From contig NZ_CP077089.1 of assembly GCF_014268445.2 (NCBI RefSeq), forward strand, positions 4,757,501 through 4,821,500: DNA of 64,000 bases, written 5' to 3'. Each line of letters starts with the position of its first letter. Position 1 is the stretch's first letter. The notes beneath the pieces were generated by a model. It saw only the letters and a list, made by a program, of their open reading frames with translations. It did no database searches and was not told the origin of the DNA. The position numbers and the translations under genes were made by a program. Source of the DNA: Pseudomonas tensinigenes. Its GTDB lineage: Bacteria; Pseudomonadota; Gammaproteobacteria; Pseudomonadales; Pseudomonadaceae. Positions 1 through 7,777 of the stretch are shown piece by piece.

Positions 1-1
1 A

Positions 2-91
2 TGGATGGCGATCTTCTGCATTATTCTGGCATCCGTCGGCGCCACCATGACCATGGGTAGTGCTGCGAAACCCGCCATTGCGGCTGATTGA
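2..91 (+). CDS. C-terminal fragment of a membrane protein (5' end outside window)
   Basis: An open frame enters from the left edge and ends at TGA 89-91, giving about 29 residues. The first half is hydrophobic (MAIFCIILASVGATMTMG), as in a last transmembrane helix, followed by a short polar Ala/Lys/Asp tail. Membership of a transporter family is possible but cannot be shown from this fragment. A free-standing 28-residue peptide starting at the ATG at 5 is the alternative. Confidence 0.35.
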   Translation, partial: WMAIFCIILASVGATMTMGSAAKPAIAAD

Positions 92-259
92 AAGAGGTTT
101 TTACGAAGGTCTGGCAATTGGCGCGCATTTAGGCCATGTTTAGACCCGTAACCCAATGCCAGACATGGATTTTTTCGGACAGGGATTTCAAAACGCTTAA
201 AGCGCAAGCGAACACAGGCAAACCCGAGCGTCAGACTCGTGGCCGCTATAAGGACGGTA

Positions 260-541
260 ATGAAACGAATTTTGATACTGATCGCCATACTGGCTGTTGC
301 GGGTTGTGCGGCGACTTCGGAAACTCAGGTAAAACGCGGGAAAAAAGGGCTGCACATCAACTGCTCCGGGCTATCGTCCTCCTGGGACAAGTGCTACGCC
401 AGTGCCGCCAGTGCCTGCTTGCCGAAAGGCTACAAGGTCATCGCCAAATCCGGTGACGCCGTGGAAGAACCCGGCGACTACCCGTTCGGTCTCAATCCTG
501 CGGGCTACACCAGTCGCAGCATGATCGTTATCTGCAAATAG
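260..541 (+). CDS. small putative lipoprotein
   Basis: The start is set at ATG 260, because AAGGAC lies just upstream and the protein then begins MKRILILIAILAVAGC, a lipoprotein signal peptide with lipobox VAGC; an upstream GTG at 239 would bury it. The mature protein is about 75 residues with three further Cys (in NCSG, KCYA and ACLP) and a C-terminal ICK. No family was recognised. It should be lipid-anchored in the envelope. It converges with the TetR gene, with the two stop codons one base apart. Confidence 0.7.
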   Translation: MKRILILIAILAVAGCAATSETQVKRGKKGLHINCSGLSSSWDKCYASAASACLPKGYKVIAKSGDAVEEPGDYPFGLNPAGYTSRSMIVICK

Positions 542-542
542 A

Positions 543-1106
543 TCAGCGCTGCCCGGCAATCTGCCGGCCGATCTCTTCATGGCTGGACTTCAGCACAGCT
601 TGCTGAACGTCCGGCGTAGCCAACATGCGCGCTACCACCAATGCCCCGACGCATTGCGACAATACCGACCACGCCAGGGTCTCGCTTTCCAGTATCTGCG
701 CCCAACGCGCCTGAAGCCGACAAATCCACAGCTCGGCCTGTTCGCGCACCTGCACATCCGATCGGGCAATTTCTGCCCCCAGCGCCGGCAACGCGCAACC
801 GGCCTCAGGCTGTTCTACGTGGGCCATGCTCAGATAGTGTTTGAGACAGCGCGCCAGTCGCTCACGATCCTGCGTGCCCTCGCCTCCCAGTCGCTCAAGG
901 CTTTGACCCAACTCGCGCTCGACGATGGCGGTGAACAACGCATCCTTTGACGAAAAGTGACTGTAGAACGCCGCACCACTCAATCCGATAGCCTTCATCA
1001 AACCATCGACGCCCACCGTGGAAAACCCCGAGCGCTTTGCTGACAGCGCGCTGCTCTGCAAGAGTTTTTCCCGGGTTTCCAGTTTGTGACTGGCGGAGTA
1101 ACGCAT
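543..1106 (-). CDS. TetR/AcrR-family transcriptional regulator
   Basis: The 187-residue protein has an N-terminal TetR helix-turn-helix over about residues 10-55 (TREKLLQSSALSAKRSGFST, then GLMKAIGLSGAAFYSHFSSK), with the usual F-Y-x-H-F-x-S-K recognition-helix end. A variable ligand-binding half follows. The ATG at 1106 is chosen over an upstream start that would add 21 residues with no homologous character. It is divergent from an SDR gene at 1200, and an imperfect palindrome lies between them, so it most likely represses that gene and the isomerase behind it. The effector is unknown. Confidence 0.85.
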   Translation of the reverse strand: MRYSASHKLETREKLLQSSALSAKRSGFSTVGVDGLMKAIGLSGAAFYSHFSSKDALFTAIVERELGQSLERLGGEGTQDRERLARCLKHYLSMAHVEQPEAGCALPALGAEIARSDVQVREQAELWICRLQARWAQILESETLAWSVLSQCVGALVVARMLATPDVQQAVLKSSHEEIGRQIAGQR

Positions 1107-1156
1107 GTGTTTTTGCCCTCGAATCGACTGCCTTGACGTTGCCTGGATCCTAGCAT

Positions 1157-1181
1157 AACGTTCGTTCACTTAACGATCGTT
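1157..1181. promoter_or_regulatory. candidate TetR operator in the divergent promoter region
   Basis: AACGTTCGTT (1157-1166) and AACGATCGTT (1172-1181) form an inverted repeat with a 5-bp centre and one mismatched position. The right half is itself a perfect palindrome. The site lies 18 bp upstream of the SDR start and 50 bp upstream of the TetR start, where a TetR dimer would block both promoters. Binding is inferred from position and symmetry only. Confidence 0.5.
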
Positions 1182-1199
1182 TAATAAAGGGATTCACCC

Positions 1200-1928
1200 A
1201 TGAACAACAAGAAGGTCGTATTGGTTGTCGGCGCTGGCGACGCCACGGGCGGAGCGATTGCCAAACGTTTTGCCAGTGAGGGATTCGTCGCCTGCGTTAC
1301 CCGGCGCAGCGCCGACAAATTGCAACCGCTGGTGGACGCAATCAAGGCTGAAGGCGGCGAAGCCCATGGTTTTGCCTGCGATGCGCGCAAGGAAGAAGAC
1401 GTCATCGCCCTGATCGAAGACATCGAAACCCGTCTCGGGCCGATCGAAGCCTTTGTCTTCAATATCGGCGCCAACGTGCCATGCAGCATTCTTGAAGAAA
1501 CCGCGCGCAAGTATTTCAAGATCTGGGAGATGGCCTGCTTCTCAGGCTTCCTCAATGCTCGTGAAGTAGCCAAACGCATGGTCTCTCGCCAGCGCGGCAC
1601 GATTCTCTTCACCGGAGCCACCGCCGGACTGCGCGGCGCTTCCGGATTCGCCGCATTCGCCGGCGCCAAGCACGGCATCCGCGCACTGGCGCAAAGCATG
1701 GCGCGGGAACTGGGGCCAATGAACATCCACGTCGCCCATGTGGTGGTCGATGGTGCGATCGACACCGATTTCATTCGCAACAGTTTCCCCGAGAAGTACG
1801 CCACCAAAGATCAGGATGGCATCCTCAACCCCGAGCACATCGCCGAGAACTACTGGTATCTGCACAGTCAGCCACGGGATGCCTGGACGTTCGAGCTGGA
1901 TCTGCGCCCCTGGAACGAACGCTGGTAA
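1200..1928 (+). CDS. atypical short-chain dehydrogenase (SDR_c10-like, Phe in place of catalytic Tyr)
   Basis: The 242-residue protein has an SDR Rossmann fold. The cofactor loop near residue 10 reads VVGAGDATGGAIAK, an incomplete TGxxxGxG. The NNAG position is NIGAN near residue 85. The active-site segment reads GFAAFAGAKHG, so the YxxxK motif has Phe for Tyr and keeps Lys; the preceding Ser position is also unusual (FTGATAG). This matches what I recall of the SDR_c10 subgroup, which has lost the canonical tetrad. It may bind NAD(P) without classical catalysis. It is divergent from the TetR gene and 36 bp ahead of an isomerase-like gene, probably co-transcribed. Confidence 0.8.
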   Translation: MNNKKVVLVVGAGDATGGAIAKRFASEGFVACVTRRSADKLQPLVDAIKAEGGEAHGFACDARKEEDVIALIEDIETRLGPIEAFVFNIGANVPCSILEETARKYFKIWEMACFSGFLNAREVAKRMVSRQRGTILFTGATAGLRGASGFAAFAGAKHGIRALAQSMARELGPMNIHVAHVVVDGAIDTDFIRNSFPEKYATKDQDGILNPEHIAENYWYLHSQPRDAWTFELDLRPWNERW

Positions 1929-1964
1929 GACCCCCGCCATAACAATAACGACAGAGACGCGAAA

Positions 1965-2561
1965 ATGACTAAAACCGTGGAGTTCTATTTCGACCTCGGC
2001 AGCCCTGCCACCTATCTGGCCTACACCCAGTTACCGAAGATTTGCGCCGAAACCAACAGTGAGCTGATCTACATCCCGATGCTGCTCGGTGGCGTGTTCA
2101 AGGCAACCGGCAACGCATCGCCGGCGATGATTCCGGCGAAGGGTCGGTACATGTTTGAGGATCTGGACCGCTACGCGAAACGCTACGGGGTGCCGCTGAC
2201 ATTCAATCCGCATTTCCCGATCAACACACTGATGTTGATGCGTGCGGTCACTGGCATCCAGTTGCGTCAGCCAGAACGCTTTCAGGCGTTTATCGATTGT
2301 CTGTTCACGGCGCTATGGGTTGAAGGACGCAGCCTCGACGAGCCAGCGACTGTCGCCGCTGTACTGAGCGAACACGGTTTCGATCCGCTTGAAGTGCTGG
2401 CACTGACTAACGACGAGTCCGTCAAAGCCATACTCAAGGACAACACCGAGACCGCGGTTAAACGCGGCGTGTTCGGCGCGCCGAGCATGTTCATCGGCAA
2501 TCAACTGTTCTTCGGCCAGGATCGGCTCGATTTCGTTGAAGAAGCCTTGCGCCAAGGCTAG
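1965..2561 (+). CDS. 2-hydroxychromene-2-carboxylate isomerase / DsbA-like (kappa-GST type) protein
   Basis: The 198-residue protein has the thioredoxin-fold start VEFYFDLGSPATYLAY, where the SPxxY serine replaces the DsbA CXXC and would activate glutathione in this family. A helical insert follows, and a late cis-Pro loop VFGAPSMFIG ends the domain. Members isomerise 2-hydroxychromene-2-carboxylate in naphthalene-type pathways or act as GSH-dependent enzymes on other substrates; no aromatic-degradation genes are nearby, so the substrate is open. It follows the SDR gene by 36 bp and ends before a strong hairpin. Confidence 0.82.
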   Translation: MTKTVEFYFDLGSPATYLAYTQLPKICAETNSELIYIPMLLGGVFKATGNASPAMIPAKGRYMFEDLDRYAKRYGVPLTFNPHFPINTLMLMRAVTGIQLRQPERFQAFIDCLFTALWVEGRSLDEPATVAAVLSEHGFDPLEVLALTNDESVKAILKDNTETAVKRGVFGAPSMFIGNQLFFGQDRLDFVEEALRQG

Positions 2562-2567
2562 GCGATC

Positions 2568-2595
2568 ATTCAGGCGCTGGTAACAGCGCCTGAAT
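2568..2595. terminator. perfect 12-bp hairpin, likely bidirectional terminator
   Basis: The arms ATTCAGGCGCTG (2568-2579) and CAGCGCCTGAAT (2584-2595) are exact reverse complements around a GTAA tetraloop. The hairpin lies between convergent genes (stop of the isomerase at 2561, stop of the aminopeptidase at 2605). There is no long U-tract on either side, so termination strength is uncertain. Confidence 0.7.
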
Positions 2596-2604
2596 TCCAC
2601 CTGA

Positions 2605-4413
2605 TCAGATGGCGGCAGTGCGGCTGTTCAGCCATTCCAGCGCGGCACCATCAAGTAACGGGCTCAGGCGCTCACGCACTTGCGCGTGATAGTCGTTGAA
2701 CCACTGCTTCTCTTCCTCAGTCAGCAGCGCCGGCAGCAGGCAACGCGTGTCGATCGGGCACAGCGTCAAGGTTTCGAACTTGAGGAACTCACCGAATTCG
2801 CTGCTACCCGCCTCGCGATTCATCGCCAAGTTCTCGATACGTACGCCCCAACGGCCCGGACGATAGGTGCCCGGCTCGATGGAAGTAATCATCCCCGGCT
2901 GCATGGCCGTCTGCGGTGCAGGCGCGGCCTGATAGGCGATCACCTGCGGACCTTCATGGACGTTGAGGAAATAGCCAACGCCGTGACCGGTACCGTGACC
3001 GTAATCGACGCTTTCGGCCCAGATCGGCGCACGGGCAATGGCATCGAGCAGCGGCGAGAGAATGCCTTTCGGGAACTGTGCTCGCGACAGGGCAATCACG
3101 CCCTTCAACACGCGCGTGCAATCGCGCTTCTGCTCTTCGCTCGGCGTACCGACCGGCACCATCCGCGTGATATCCGTGGTGCCGCCCAGGTATTGACCGC
3201 CCGAGTCGATCAGCAGCAAGCCATCACCCTCAATTACCGCGTGCTCTTCTTCAGTGGCGTGGTAATGCGGCATGGCGCCGTTGGCGTTGAACGCGGCGAT
3301 GGTGTTGAAACTCAGCGATACATAATCCGGACGACGTTCGCGGGCAGCGGTGAGCTTTTCGTCGATGGTCAGTTCGGTAATGCGTTCGCGGCCCCAGGCC
3401 GATTCCAGCCAGGCGAAGAATTCGCACAGCGCCGCACCGTCCTGCTCCATCGCTTGGCGGATGTGCTGAGCATCGGCTTCACTTTTCTGCGACTTGGCCA
3501 ACGTGGTCGGGTTCAAGCCTTCGACCAGCTTCACGCCGCTGTCGAGGTTATCCAGCAAACCACTGGTCACTCGCGCCGGATCAACCAACAGGCTCGCGCC
3601 ACTCGGCACGTCACGCAGGGCATCAGCGACTTCTGTGTAATCACGCAGCGTTACACCATCCGTCTCCAGCACCGCGCGCAAATCTGCGTCGACCTTGCTC
3701 AGCGCTACGAACAACGTGGCCTGCTGCTGACCAATCAACGCAAACGAAACAAACACCGGGTTGAACGACACATCGCCGCCGCGCAGATTGAACAGCCAGG
3801 CAATGTCGTCAAGGGTAGCGATAAAGTGCCAGTCAGCGCCGCGCGCCTGCAAGGTTTCGCGCAGTTTTGCGAGTTTCTCGCCACGGCTGACGGTCGCTTG
3901 CGGTGGCAGATGCTGATAGATCGGTGCATTCGGCAGGCTCGGGCGATCGCTCCAGACTTCCTGCAGCAGATCGATGTCGGTACGCAGACGCGCACCGCGT
4001 GCTTCCAGCTTGCTGCTCAGGGTACGCGCCGACGCCACCGCCATCACCGCACCGTCAACCGCGACCACGCCACCTTCCGGTGTCTGCTCGGCGAGCCAGT
4101 CCAGCGGGCTCGGTTGACCCGGTTGCAACTTGACCAGCTCGATGCCGCTGCCCTTGAGCTCCTTGGTCGCCTGTTCCCAGTAACGACTGTCGGCCCAGAC
4201 GCCGGCGAAATCAGCGGTGACAATCAACGTCCCGACCGAACCATGGAAGCCCGACAACCACTGCCGGCCCTGCCAGTAACCCGGCAGGTATTCCGACAAA
4301 TGCGGGTCGGCGGATGGCACCAACAACGCATGAATGCCTTCGCGGCGCATTAGTTCACGGGTCTGCGCCAGGCGCTGGGGCACCGATCCTTCGGTCGAGG
4401 TCTGGGTACTCAT
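2605..4413 (-). CDS. Xaa-Pro aminopeptidase P family protein (peptidase M24)
   Basis: The protein is about 602 residues, the long three-domain aminopeptidase P type. Two creatinase-like N-terminal domains precede a C-terminal pita-bread metallopeptidase domain. Metal-ligand motifs are visible: LLIDSGGQYLGGTTDITR (two Asp), GHGTGHGVGYFLNVHEGP (His) and ITSIEPGTYRPGRWGVRIE (two Glu). It should remove N-terminal residues preceding proline in cytosolic peptides. Two adjacent ATGs compete; the second at 4413 is preferred because AGGAGAC then sits about 5 bases upstream. It lies 55 bp downstream of the cysteine desulfurase-like gene on the same strand. Confidence 0.9.
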   Translation of the reverse strand: MSTQTSTEGSVPQRLAQTRELMRREGIHALLVPSADPHLSEYLPGYWQGRQWLSGFHGSVGTLIVTADFAGVWADSRYWEQATKELKGSGIELVKLQPGQPSPLDWLAEQTPEGGVVAVDGAVMAVASARTLSSKLEARGARLRTDIDLLQEVWSDRPSLPNAPIYQHLPPQATVSRGEKLAKLRETLQARGADWHFIATLDDIAWLFNLRGGDVSFNPVFVSFALIGQQQATLFVALSKVDADLRAVLETDGVTLRDYTEVADALRDVPSGASLLVDPARVTSGLLDNLDSGVKLVEGLNPTTLAKSQKSEADAQHIRQAMEQDGAALCEFFAWLESAWGRERITELTIDEKLTAARERRPDYVSLSFNTIAAFNANGAMPHYHATEEEHAVIEGDGLLLIDSGGQYLGGTTDITRMVPVGTPSEEQKRDCTRVLKGVIALSRAQFPKGILSPLLDAIARAPIWAESVDYGHGTGHGVGYFLNVHEGPQVIAYQAAPAPQTAMQPGMITSIEPGTYRPGRWGVRIENLAMNREAGSSEFGEFLKFETLTLCPIDTRCLLPALLTEEEKQWFNDYHAQVRERLSPLLDGAALEWLNSRTAAI

Positions 4414-4468
4414 CATGTCTCCTGCTAATCACTTCATCGTTATTGTTCGTAGCCGTGAGTCGGCTGGT

Positions 4469-5635
4469 TTAAAGCCCTGTCGCCCAGAATGCCGGAGCAC
4501 TGGCGCAGGCGGTCTTGATCAGTTGCACAGCCTTCTCGATATCCTCGGCGGTGGTGAAGCGGCCGAGGCTCAAGCGAATGGTGCGACCGGCCAGATGCGC
4601 ATCATGCCCCAGCGCCAACAGCACGTGGGATGGCGCGTTACTCGCCGAATTGCAGGCCGAAGTCGCAGAAAATGCGATCGAATGGCTCAACGCTGCGCTG
4701 TTGAATTCGCCTTCGCTGAAGGTCAGGCTCAAGGTGTGCGGAATACGTTGAGTGGCGCAGCCGTTCAAGCGTACGCCCGGCAAACTCAGCAGTTGTTCGA
4801 GCAAGCGTTCGCGCAGTGCGACGATGGTTTTTTTCTCGGCATCGAACGCCTCGGCGGCCAAGGCAAATGCTGCGCCCATCCCGGCAATCTGGTGCGTCGC
4901 CAAGGTTCCGGAGCGCAAACCACCTTCGTGACCGCCGCCGTGAATCTGCGCCTGCAACCGTTGCTGCGCCCGCGGGCCGACATACAGCGCGCCGATGCCT
5001 TTGGGGCCGTAAAGTTTGTGCGCGGAAAACGACATCAGATCCACCGGCCATTGCGCCAGATCGATGGCCACCTTGCCGGCGCCTTGCGCCGCATCGACGT
5101 GAAACAACGCCTCACGGCTACGCACGACTGCGCCGATCGCTTGAACATCGTTGACCGTGCCCAACTCGTTGTTGACCAGCATCAGCGACACCAGAAAGGT
5201 GTCCTCACGCATGGCTTCACTGACCGCTTGCGGCGTGATCAGGCCATCGGCGTCCGGCACCAGATAAGTCACGGCGATGCCGGCGTCCTGCAATTGGCGG
5301 GCGGTATCGAGGATGGCTTTGTGTTCGATCTGACTGGTAATGATGTGGCCGCCGGACACCCCGCGCGCCTGCGCCACGCCTTTGAGGGCGAGGTTGTTGG
5401 ACTCGGTGGCACCGGAGGTCCAGACGATCTGTTCGGCATTGGCGCCGACCAGTTCGGCGACTTGCCGGCGGGCCTGCTCGACCGTCTGCCGGGCCTGTTG
5501 GCCGAACGCGTGGGAGCTGGAAGCCGGGTTACCAAAGTTACCGTGAAACCCCAGACACTCGATCATCACCTGGATGACCCGCTCGTCAACCGGGGTGGTG
5601 GCGGCGTAATCGAAATACAACGGACGTGTGTTCAT
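4469..5635 (-). CDS. cysteine desulfurase-like PLP enzyme (aminotransferase class V, NifS/IscS family)
   Basis: The 388-residue protein has family landmarks in order: FDYAATTPVD at the N-terminus, TSGATESNNLALKG, the PLP-contacting SxxHK segment SFSAHKLYGPKGIGALY, the R-SGT loop GGLRSGTLATHQ, and a late SATSACNSAS loop with the catalytic Cys that carries the persulfide. It would release sulfur from cysteine. It stands apart from any isc or suf genes, so it is a paralogue rather than the housekeeping IscS, and its sulfur acceptor is unknown. Confidence 0.88.
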   Translation of the reverse strand: MNTRPLYFDYAATTPVDERVIQVMIECLGFHGNFGNPASSSHAFGQQARQTVEQARRQVAELVGANAEQIVWTSGATESNNLALKGVAQARGVSGGHIITSQIEHKAILDTARQLQDAGIAVTYLVPDADGLITPQAVSEAMREDTFLVSLMLVNNELGTVNDVQAIGAVVRSREALFHVDAAQGAGKVAIDLAQWPVDLMSFSAHKLYGPKGIGALYVGPRAQQRLQAQIHGGGHEGGLRSGTLATHQIAGMGAAFALAAEAFDAEKKTIVALRERLLEQLLSLPGVRLNGCATQRIPHTLSLTFSEGEFNSAALSHSIAFSATSACNSASNAPSHVLLALGHDAHLAGRTIRLSLGRFTTAEDIEKAVQLIKTACASAPAFWATGL

Positions 5636-5840
5636 AAAAGACTCGCAGAGCGTGTTCCGGGATCAGGAGGCTCGTGTCTGCAAACGGTACGGCGCAGCCT
5701 TGTGAGCTGCGCGTCGGTTCGAGAGCGTCATCAATACCTGATCGGATGCCGTTAAAGAAGAACAACTTCATTTAAAAGTGCGTAGGAACGCTCCTGAAGT
5801 CGAGCTTAACAGGCATCCGGCCTGCGGTTGAAGCGATGCG

Positions 5841-6455
5841 TCAGCTAAAGCTTTCGAGAAGTAACGGGTACAGCGAAATCACCAACAGCGCCGCCATGCC
5901 CCAGTTGAACACGCGCAACCAGCGCGGATCCTTCAGCACATTGCGCAACAACGTACCGCAGGCCGCCCAGACGCCGACGCTCGGCAGGTTGATGATGGCG
6001 AACACCGCAGCAATCACCACGACATTAGTGAAATAACCCTGCATCGGCGTGTAGGTGCTGATGGCCCCGATGGCCATGATCCACGCCTTGGGATTGACCC
6101 ACTGAAACGCGGCGGCGCCAAGGTAGCTGATCGGCTTTGCCTCGCCTGCAGCGCTGTCACCGACAGGTCCCGAGTGAGCGATTTTCCACGCCAGATACAA
6201 CAGATATGCCGCGCCGACATAGCGCAGAACCGTATAGAGAATCGGATAGTTCTGGAACACCGCGCCGAGGCCGAAGCCCACCGCGACAACAAGAACGAAG
6301 AAGCCACAGGTAATCCCGAGCATATGCGGGATGGTGCGGTTGAAGCCGAAATTCACCCCCGATGCCAGCAACATGGTGTTGTTCGGCCCCGGCGTAATCG
6401 AGGTGACAAGGGCAAACAGGGCAAAGCCCAACAGCAGGTCAAGCGAGAGGGTCAT
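5841..6455 (-). CDS. LysE/RhtB-family amino-acid exporter
   Basis: The 204-residue protein has about six hydrophobic helices and the family signature near the N-terminus (ALVTSITPGPNNTMLLASG). A central FQWVNPKAWIMAIGAIS segment is also typical. It should export an amino acid or derivative across the inner membrane. ATG 6455 is preferred to a TTG three codons upstream. The short inverted repeat just upstream (6471-6493) may be regulatory. The substrate cannot be predicted. Confidence 0.9.
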   Translation of the reverse strand: MTLSLDLLLGFALFALVTSITPGPNNTMLLASGVNFGFNRTIPHMLGITCGFFVLVVAVGFGLGAVFQNYPILYTVLRYVGAAYLLYLAWKIAHSGPVGDSAAGEAKPISYLGAAAFQWVNPKAWIMAIGAISTYTPMQGYFTNVVVIAAVFAIINLPSVGVWAACGTLLRNVLKDPRWLRVFNWGMAALLVISLYPLLLESFS

Positions 6456-6470
6456 GGCAGGCAATCCATC

Positions 6471-6493
6471 AGGGTCATTCAGGTGTTGACCCT
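6471..6493. promoter_or_regulatory. short inverted repeat upstream of the LysE-type exporter
   Basis: AGGGTCA (6471-6477) and TGACCCT (6487-6493) are exact reverse complements separated by 9 bp, about 16 bp upstream of the exporter start codon. The spacing suits a dimeric regulator. It could also be chance, since the arms are only 7 bp. Confidence 0.3.
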
Positions 6494-6556
6494 ATCCCAC
6501 ACCGCCCGGCAAGCCCACGGACAGTTGGGGAAAACTTCTACCAGTACAGTTTGCTT

Positions 6557-6814
6557 TCAGCTAGGACGACCGTGCAGCTGTACGGCACGCTCGGCACTCA
6601 TTTCAGCTTTTTTGTCGAACTGGGTCTGACCGAGCAATTGCGCTTTTTTCGCGTTGTATTCGTCGAAGGACAGGCCGCTGCGATTGAGCGCTTCCATCGC
6701 CAATTCGCGGGATTCTTCATCGGTGTAAGGGCGCAGCTCCGGCGAAACATGTCCGGCACAACCGGCGAGTACGGAGACAGCGAGCAACAGGGAAACAGTC
6801 AGTAAACGATTCAT
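6557..6814 (-). CDS. small lipoprotein
   Basis: ATG 6814 gives an 85-residue protein beginning MNRLLTVSLLLAVSVLAGC, a clear lipoprotein signal with lipobox LAGC. The mature part is hydrophilic and helical (a TDEESRELAMEAL segment, then LSFDEYNAKKAQLLGQTQFD) and lacks a recognised domain. A longer frame upstream adds only low-complexity Arg/Ala residues. It is probably an outer-membrane-anchored protein of unknown role. Confidence 0.72.
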   Translation of the reverse strand: MNRLLTVSLLLAVSVLAGCAGHVSPELRPYTDEESRELAMEALNRSGLSFDEYNAKKAQLLGQTQFDKKAEMSAERAVQLHGRPS

Positions 6815-7017
6815 GGGAGTGTCCTGGCGAGCAATGAGGAGTCGATGGACAAAGGCTACGCCCCGGCACGCCCGCGCAGAAATCAACGCTCTCAATAGTG
6901 GCTATCAGAAAATCGACACGCGTCTGCGCATATCTCCTAACGATCTATAAATATCGATTAACGTTCTTTTACGGAATAACAAACAGCCTTTATAACTTCT
7001 TCCATGCGCTGACCACT

Positions 7018-7038
7018 GTTGCTCCAGCAACTGTTGCT
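7018..7038. promoter_or_regulatory. nested palindromes, candidate enhancer site for the sigma-54 activator
   Basis: GTTGCT-CC-AGCAAC (7018-7031) and AGCAAC-T-GTTGCT (7026-7038) are both perfect and share a half-site, giving three alternating half-sites. They lie about 95-115 bp upstream of the sigma-54 -24 element, the usual place for an enhancer-binding protein. A further copy, AGCAACTGTTG, occurs at 7178-7188, inside the leader. The rest of the 389-bp gap (6815-7203) shows nothing else I can support. Confidence 0.45.
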
Positions 7039-7130
7039 CAGCCAACACCGATTCAACAAAGCGCCCCGCTACTCACAGGGGCGACCGCCACGCTAACGCT
7101 CAACGCCTTGTAAACCGGGGCTTCCAGGAA

Positions 7131-7148
7131 TTGGTACAGCGCTTGCTC
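7131..7148 (+). promoter_or_regulatory. sigma-54 (RpoN) promoter of the msu operon
   Basis: TTGGTACAGCGCTTGCTC fits the -24/-12 consensus TGGCACG-N4-TTGC: GG at 7133-7134 and GC at 7145-7146, exactly 10 bp apart. Transcription would start near 7158, about 46 bp before the msuE start codon. The operon's last gene encodes a sigma-54 activator, which fits. Confidence 0.8.
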
Positions 7149-7203
7149 AGATCCGGTGACTCATTCACTGCTCGCTGAGCAACTGTTGAAAAAGGAACTG
7201 ATC

Positions 7204-7767
7204 ATGTCGCGTCCCCTGAAAGTCGTCGCCCTCTCCGGCGGCACCTGGCGTCCGTCCCGTACTTTGGTGCTGACCCAAGCCTTGCTCGCCGAACTGGCCG
7301 GGCACCTGACCATCGAAAGCCATTTGATCGAACTCGGTGATATCGCCCGCCCGCTCGGCGGCGCTCTGTCGCGCCAGGAACTCAGTGCCGAGGTTGAAGC
7401 CGAGTTGCAGGCCATTGAACAGGCCGATCTGTTGATCGTTGCCGCGCCGGTTTATCGCGGTTCCTACCCGGGTCTGCTCAAGCATCTGTTCGACCTGATC
7501 GACCTCAATGCACTGATCGACACGCCGGTGCTGCTCGCCGCAACCGGCGGTAGCGAACGTCATGCGCTGGTGCTCGATCACCAGTTGCGCCCGCTGTTCA
7601 GCTTCTTCCAGGCCATGACCTTGCCAATCGGCGTGTACGCCACCGAAGCCGATTTCGCCGATTACCAGATCACCAGCGAACTGTTGAAGGCGCGCATCCG
7701 CCTCGCGGCCGAACGCGCAGCGCCGCTGTTCGCCACCCAAATCAAACCTTTGCTGAAAATCGCCTGA
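7204..7767 (+). CDS. msuE: NADPH-dependent FMN reductase of sulfonate utilisation
   Basis: The 187-residue flavodoxin-like reductase begins [22 protein letters not shown], the SsuE/MsuE phosphate loop, and carries [17 protein letters not shown] and [23 protein letters not shown]. It supplies reduced FMN to the monooxygenases that follow. ATG 7204 is set by AAGGAA eight bases upstream; an in-frame ATG at 7156 falls on the predicted transcription start. The next gene begins 10 bp after its stop. The msuE-msuD-msuC-sfnR order matches the P. aeruginosa methanesulfonate cluster as I recall it. Confidence 0.85.
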   Translation: MSRPLKVVALSGGTWRPSRTLVLTQALLAELAGHLTIESHLIELGDIARPLGGALSRQELSAEVEAELQAIEQADLLIVAAPVYRGSYPGLLKHLFDLIDLNALIDTPVLLAATGGSERHALVLDHQLRPLFSFFQAMTLPIGVYATEADFADYQITSELLKARIRLAAERAAPLFATQIKPLLKIA

Positions 7768-7777
7768 GGAGCCGTTC

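Noticed and set aside
550..568. CCGGCA-ATC-TGCCGG hairpin as a terminator
   Set aside because: It lies within the TetR coding end, is only 6 bp and has no U-tract.
2680..4353. 557-codon frame opposite the aminopeptidase gene
   Set aside because: Shadow of a well-conserved M24 peptidase; composition and lack of motifs fit an artefact.
6898..7113. 71-codon frame upstream of msuE
   Set aside because: AT-rich, no ribosome-binding site, overlaps the enhancer palindromes.
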